From Dissophora ornata (Eukaryota > Mortierellomycota > Mortierellomycetes > Mortierellales > Mortierellaceae): 10,572 nt of DNA. How positions within the stretch are numbered: the stretch's first letter is position 1; each line of letters starts with the position of its first letter. Where the stretch lies: contig MU617573.1 of the NCBI GenBank assembly GCA_025201705.1, forward strand, positions 1-10,572, in the 5' to 3' direction. The notes below the pieces were generated by a model that was not told where the DNA came from, searched no databases, and was given only the letters and a program-made list of their open reading frames with translations. Shown piece by piece: positions 8,250 through 10,572 of this stretch. The position numbers and the translations under genes are program-made.

Positions 8250-9113
8250 ATGTCTCCACTCACTCTTGCCTGTTCTATCGCCATCCTCTCGTCCATATAC
8301 GCACAACCCCGTCCCACAGGAGGATCAGCCTATGTGGCGTTTCATGATCGTCTCTACGTCCAAGGAGGCGACCTCGGAGGAGGTAATCTGGTACACCAGT
8401 TCTATTCCCTTGACCTGTCCCGCAGCTGGCAGACCAACAGTCCTGTGTGGAACACCCTTCCCTCTGGCCCCATCAACGCCTACCACTCAGGAGGTTTCTC
8501 AGCCGACATGAATTCTTTTGTGACATTTGGACGGGAAGCAGGATCACCTTACACCACCGCCAACTTTATCAACATTTTTTCAACTAGTACTGGTTCCTGG
8601 ATCGGGACAGGATCGACCATGATCGTCGACCCCACTCGCCGTGACATGACTGTTGCCTCAGACCCCTCCCTTGGTGGGCAGATATACTTCATGGGAGGCG
8701 ATGCAGGTCAGTCAGGCACTGGCCGTTCCAACGCTCTGGACATCTACAACCTGAAATCGAGTGTTGTCTCCGAAACGAATGTGCCCCTGCCGGGTCCGCA
8801 AAACTTGCAAGGAGGCGCTGCTGCCTGGCTACCCAACAGGAATTCGATGCTGGTCATCGGCGGACTTTCCGACAACACCGACACCAACGCTGTTTACCTC
8901 TTCACACCTAACTCAAATACCAACGCCAACACCAACACTAATTACAACCCCGCGCCTGGAGCCAACATCAACGGAAATAATGTCTCTGGCAACAGTGGTA
9001 GCGTCCCTGCTAGCGCCAATGGTAATGGATGGACTTCCCAGGTATGTATTTATCGACTTTATTATGACTGGGAAATGGTTTTGAAATGTGATCCATGTGA
9101 ACAGGTTACTTGA
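8250..9113 (+). CDS. Secreted kelch-propeller-like protein, short form
   Basis: Predicted extracellular protein of unknown role; kelch propellers bind partners or, in galactose-oxidase relatives, carry a copper site, but I see no basis for an enzyme call. The ATG at 8250 is the first after 8014 and has A at -3. Residues 1-18 form a signal peptide (hydrophobic core, cleavage likely after SIYA). About four kelch-type blades follow, marked by GG at 39-40, FG at 93-94, GG at 149-150 and GG at 204-205, each after a hydrophobic strand. Residues 221-260 are Asn-rich low complexity, then NGWTSQ and an early stop. Read straight through, the frame gives 287 residues; splicing the GTATGT...ACAG segment 9042-9104 (63 bp) gives 266. 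Both end Val-Thr-stop at 9111-9113. A closed propeller needs about six or seven blades, so this looks truncated. No downstream frame supplies the missing blades or a membrane anchor. Confidence 0.7.
   Translation: MSPLTLACSIAILSSIYAQPRPTGGSAYVAFHDRLYVQGGDLGGGNLVHQFYSLDLSRSWQTNSPVWNTLPSGPINAYHSGGFSADMNSFVTFGREAGSPYTTANFINIFSTSTGSWIGTGSTMIVDPTRRDMTVASDPSLGGQIYFMGGDAGQSGTGRSNALDIYNLKSSVVSETNVPLPGPQNLQGGAAAWLPNRNSMLVIGGLSDNTDTNAVYLFTPNSNTNANTNTNYNPAPGANINGNNVSGNSGSVPASANGNGWTSQVCIYRLYYDWEMVLKCDPCEQVT
9042..9104 (+). other. Possible 63-bp in-frame intron (exitron-like)
   Basis: Starts GTATGT right after CAG and ends ACAG. Its length is a multiple of three and it contains no stop in the reading frame, so keeping it adds 21 residues, including three Cys, and removing it changes nothing else. 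It is shorter than every other intron in this window (89-188 bp), which argues some caution. Confidence 0.45.
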
Positions 9114-9347
9114 TGTGGCACCGTGCAGTGAAAGAATGGAAAAGGGAAAGAAGATTTGTATCAATCAATGCATGCAACAGCTCCTACGACACAGCCGCAG
9201 CACCAACCAACTTTTGTTAGCAGCACAGAAGCGTAAGGGACTACAGCAATCAGTCTCACACCGGAAGCAAAGAGTGTGGAATGTCAAAAGGAAGCAATGG
9301 AAAAAAGAAGACTATTTGTCGGCCTGAGGCAAAGTGAAAAGAAATAC

Positions 9348-9353
9348 AATAAA
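9348..9353 (+). terminator. Possible poly(A) signal of the kelch gene
   Basis: AATAAA lies 235 nt after the stop codon at 9111-9113 in an A-rich stretch, just before the pyrimidine tract. It is the first exact AATAAA after the gene. Confidence 0.45.
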
Positions 9354-9446
9354 ACAAGTACAAAAGACCGAAGACAAAAAAGAAAAACGACAACCAACTT
9401 GCTCCTTTCTTTAAGCCGAAGGAAATGGAGCACGCGTCCGCTACTG

Positions 9447-9543
9447 TTCTCTCTCTCTCTTTCTCTCTCTTTCTCCCTCTCTCCTCTCTCCTCTCTCTCT
9501 CTCTCTCTCTCTCCTCTCTCCTCTCTCTCTCTCTCTCTCTCTC

Positions 9544-9596
<53 letters not shown>

Positions 9597-9611
9597 TCTT
9601 CTTCTTTTCTC
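9447..9611. repeat. 165-nt uninterrupted pyrimidine tract with 30-bp repeat units
   Basis: The plus strand has only C and T from 9447 to 9611. Three perfect 30-bp units, each two CTC-type interruptions followed by a (CT)n run, occupy 9481-9510, 9511-9540 and 9541-9570, then a plain (CT)n run and a T-run near 9588-9598. This is a microsatellite that has grown a higher-order unit. The open frames across it on both strands (Ser/Leu and Arg/Glu repeats) are artefacts of composition. Such purine/pyrimidine tracts can adopt triplex DNA and can affect promoters. Confidence 0.95.
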
Positions 9612-10397
9612 GTTCTGTCCTCCTTTAGTGCTCTCCTTCTTTTCGCTCTCTCTTCCTCTATCTCTCGATCTTTGCTTCTTCAGATTGTTTATTGTCTCCT
9701 GTATGGTGGGGCGACAGTGAATTGTCCTCCGAATCCTGAGATCAGTTGCATATGAAAAGTCCAGAAAAAGGATATTACTCTGATGATTGTACAATTCGTA
9801 CAGATGTCATTTCATCCCTCCAAAAGAAATCAAAAAAAATGCATGGTCTCCGTACCGCTGTCCGCCACTTCCACTCCCCTGCACACCCCATATACTACTA
9901 TGAACTCGCAACAAGTGCTCACTCAAGTTCGCAAGAAATCGCAAGATGGAAAGAAGAAGAAATGATTCAAGAATCGTATGAGGATAAATCGAATGATGGA
10001 CTAGACCTGATTTGCAGAATCGGTGTCAAACAGCATCGCTTCATTGTTTTGACACTCTTTGCCACGGCGCGACAAAGCGTTTTTTGTTTTCCTCCTTTCG
10101 CAAGAGGATTAGCGCTACTTGTTGCCGTGGCTCGGAGATAGAAACAGCGACCTGCCTTGGCTCGAGCGCGGTCACTTCTATGCTCTTGACTCTCTTTTCA
10201 CCCCCTTGCGATGTCTCGTCTCTTCTTCTGAACGAGAAGGATTATCAAACATCCTTCCGTTTCCATCGCCATTTTACCACAAGCCCTCCCATATCAAGCC
10301 TACATAATCTCCTTTCTCCCTATAATCTTCACGCCTCTATATCGAGAGAGCATATGTTGTGTATCGCGTATCAACGCGTCTTTGTCGAAGACGCTTC
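9612..10397. other. Non-coding region right of the pyrimidine tract
   Basis: I find no gene. C/T-rich sequence continues to about 9690, then mixed sequence with A-rich patches near 9820-9840 and 9945-9970. Frames of 60-131 codons occur but lack any recognisable motif and overlap each other. From about 10190 the plus strand becomes pyrimidine-rich again, as in the leader of the kelch gene, hinting at a promoter for a gene to the right. Confidence 0.45.
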
Positions 10398-10572
10398 ATG
10401 ACCACACCCCACTACCTAAAAGACTACCTCCAACTATCTCAAGCGAGTCAAGACTATTCTAACCATATGAAAACCAATATCCCGTCCTCCATCTCCTCTT
10501 CGCCCTCACCCTACCTCCTGTCTCTCGCAAACATCCCTTTCGACAACCCTCTACACGCTCGCCAACCAAACA
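10398..10572 (+). other. Open frame running off the right edge, possible partial gene
   Basis: An ATG at 10398 opens a frame without stop to the window end (58 codons), with a second in-frame ATG at 10467. The predicted peptide is Ser/Pro-rich and unrecognised. C/T-rich DNA rarely contains stop codons, and the ATG lacks A at -3, so this may equally be a 5' leader. I cannot decide from this window. Confidence 0.15.

Noticed and set aside
9105..9327. Basic Lys/Arg-rich frame after the kelch gene as a C-terminal exon
   Set aside because: It needs a frame other than the one the 9041 donor delivers, and shows no kelch or membrane sequence; more likely 3' untranslated.
9276..9794. Ser/Leu-rich plus frame and Arg/Glu-rich minus frame across the CT tract
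   Set aside because: Both are products of the (CT)n repeat, which cannot contain stop codons in these frames; no coding signal on either side.

Overview
The window looks like nuclear DNA of a filamentous fungus, most likely an early-diverging one (Mucoromycota; Mortierella-like is my best guess). The grounds are: intron-rich genes with short introns (63-188 bp, GT...AG, one with a perfect TACTAAC branch site); AATAAA poly(A) signals; TATA boxes; CT-rich leaders; abundant A/T homopolymer runs outside the exons; and protein sequences that read as fungal orthologues. The lineage is inference, not proof.

Layout. (1) 1-1800: no gene I can support. It is AT-rich, full of A, T and G homopolymers, with one clean hairpin near 614-639. 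(2) 1872-4261, minus strand: a complete 7-exon cytosolic aspartyl-tRNA synthetase, 546 codons after splicing, with a poly(A) signal just downstream and a TATA box just upstream. (3) 4262-4523: a compact divergent promoter shared with the next gene, holding GACTC/GAGTC palindromes and short direct repeats. (4) 4524-6031, plus strand: a complete 6-exon gene for a Dsc2/UBAC2-type protein, a catalytically dead rhomboid with a C-terminal UBA domain, 316 residues. Its first exon is only 22 bp. (5) 6072-7990: a long intergenic stretch with no convincing gene. (6) 8250-9113, plus strand: a secreted kelch-propeller-like protein that stops after about four blades and ends beside an Asn-rich segment. It has a possible 63-bp, stop-free intron. 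(7) 9354-10572: non-coding, dominated by a 165-nt uninterrupted pyrimidine tract at 9447-9611 that contains three perfect 30-bp units. The far right end is CT-rich and may be the leader or first codons of a gene outside the window.

The three genes are not an obvious pathway: one charges tRNA-Asp, one belongs to ER/Golgi membrane-protein ubiquitination, and one is predicted to be secreted. The only regulatory link visible is the shared promoter between the first two. I see no defence system, transposon, CRISPR array, biosynthetic cluster or tRNA. The most unusual items are the paired 15-bp palindromes in the divergent promoter and first intron, the truncated kelch protein with its exitron-like intron, and the long homopyrimidine tract.
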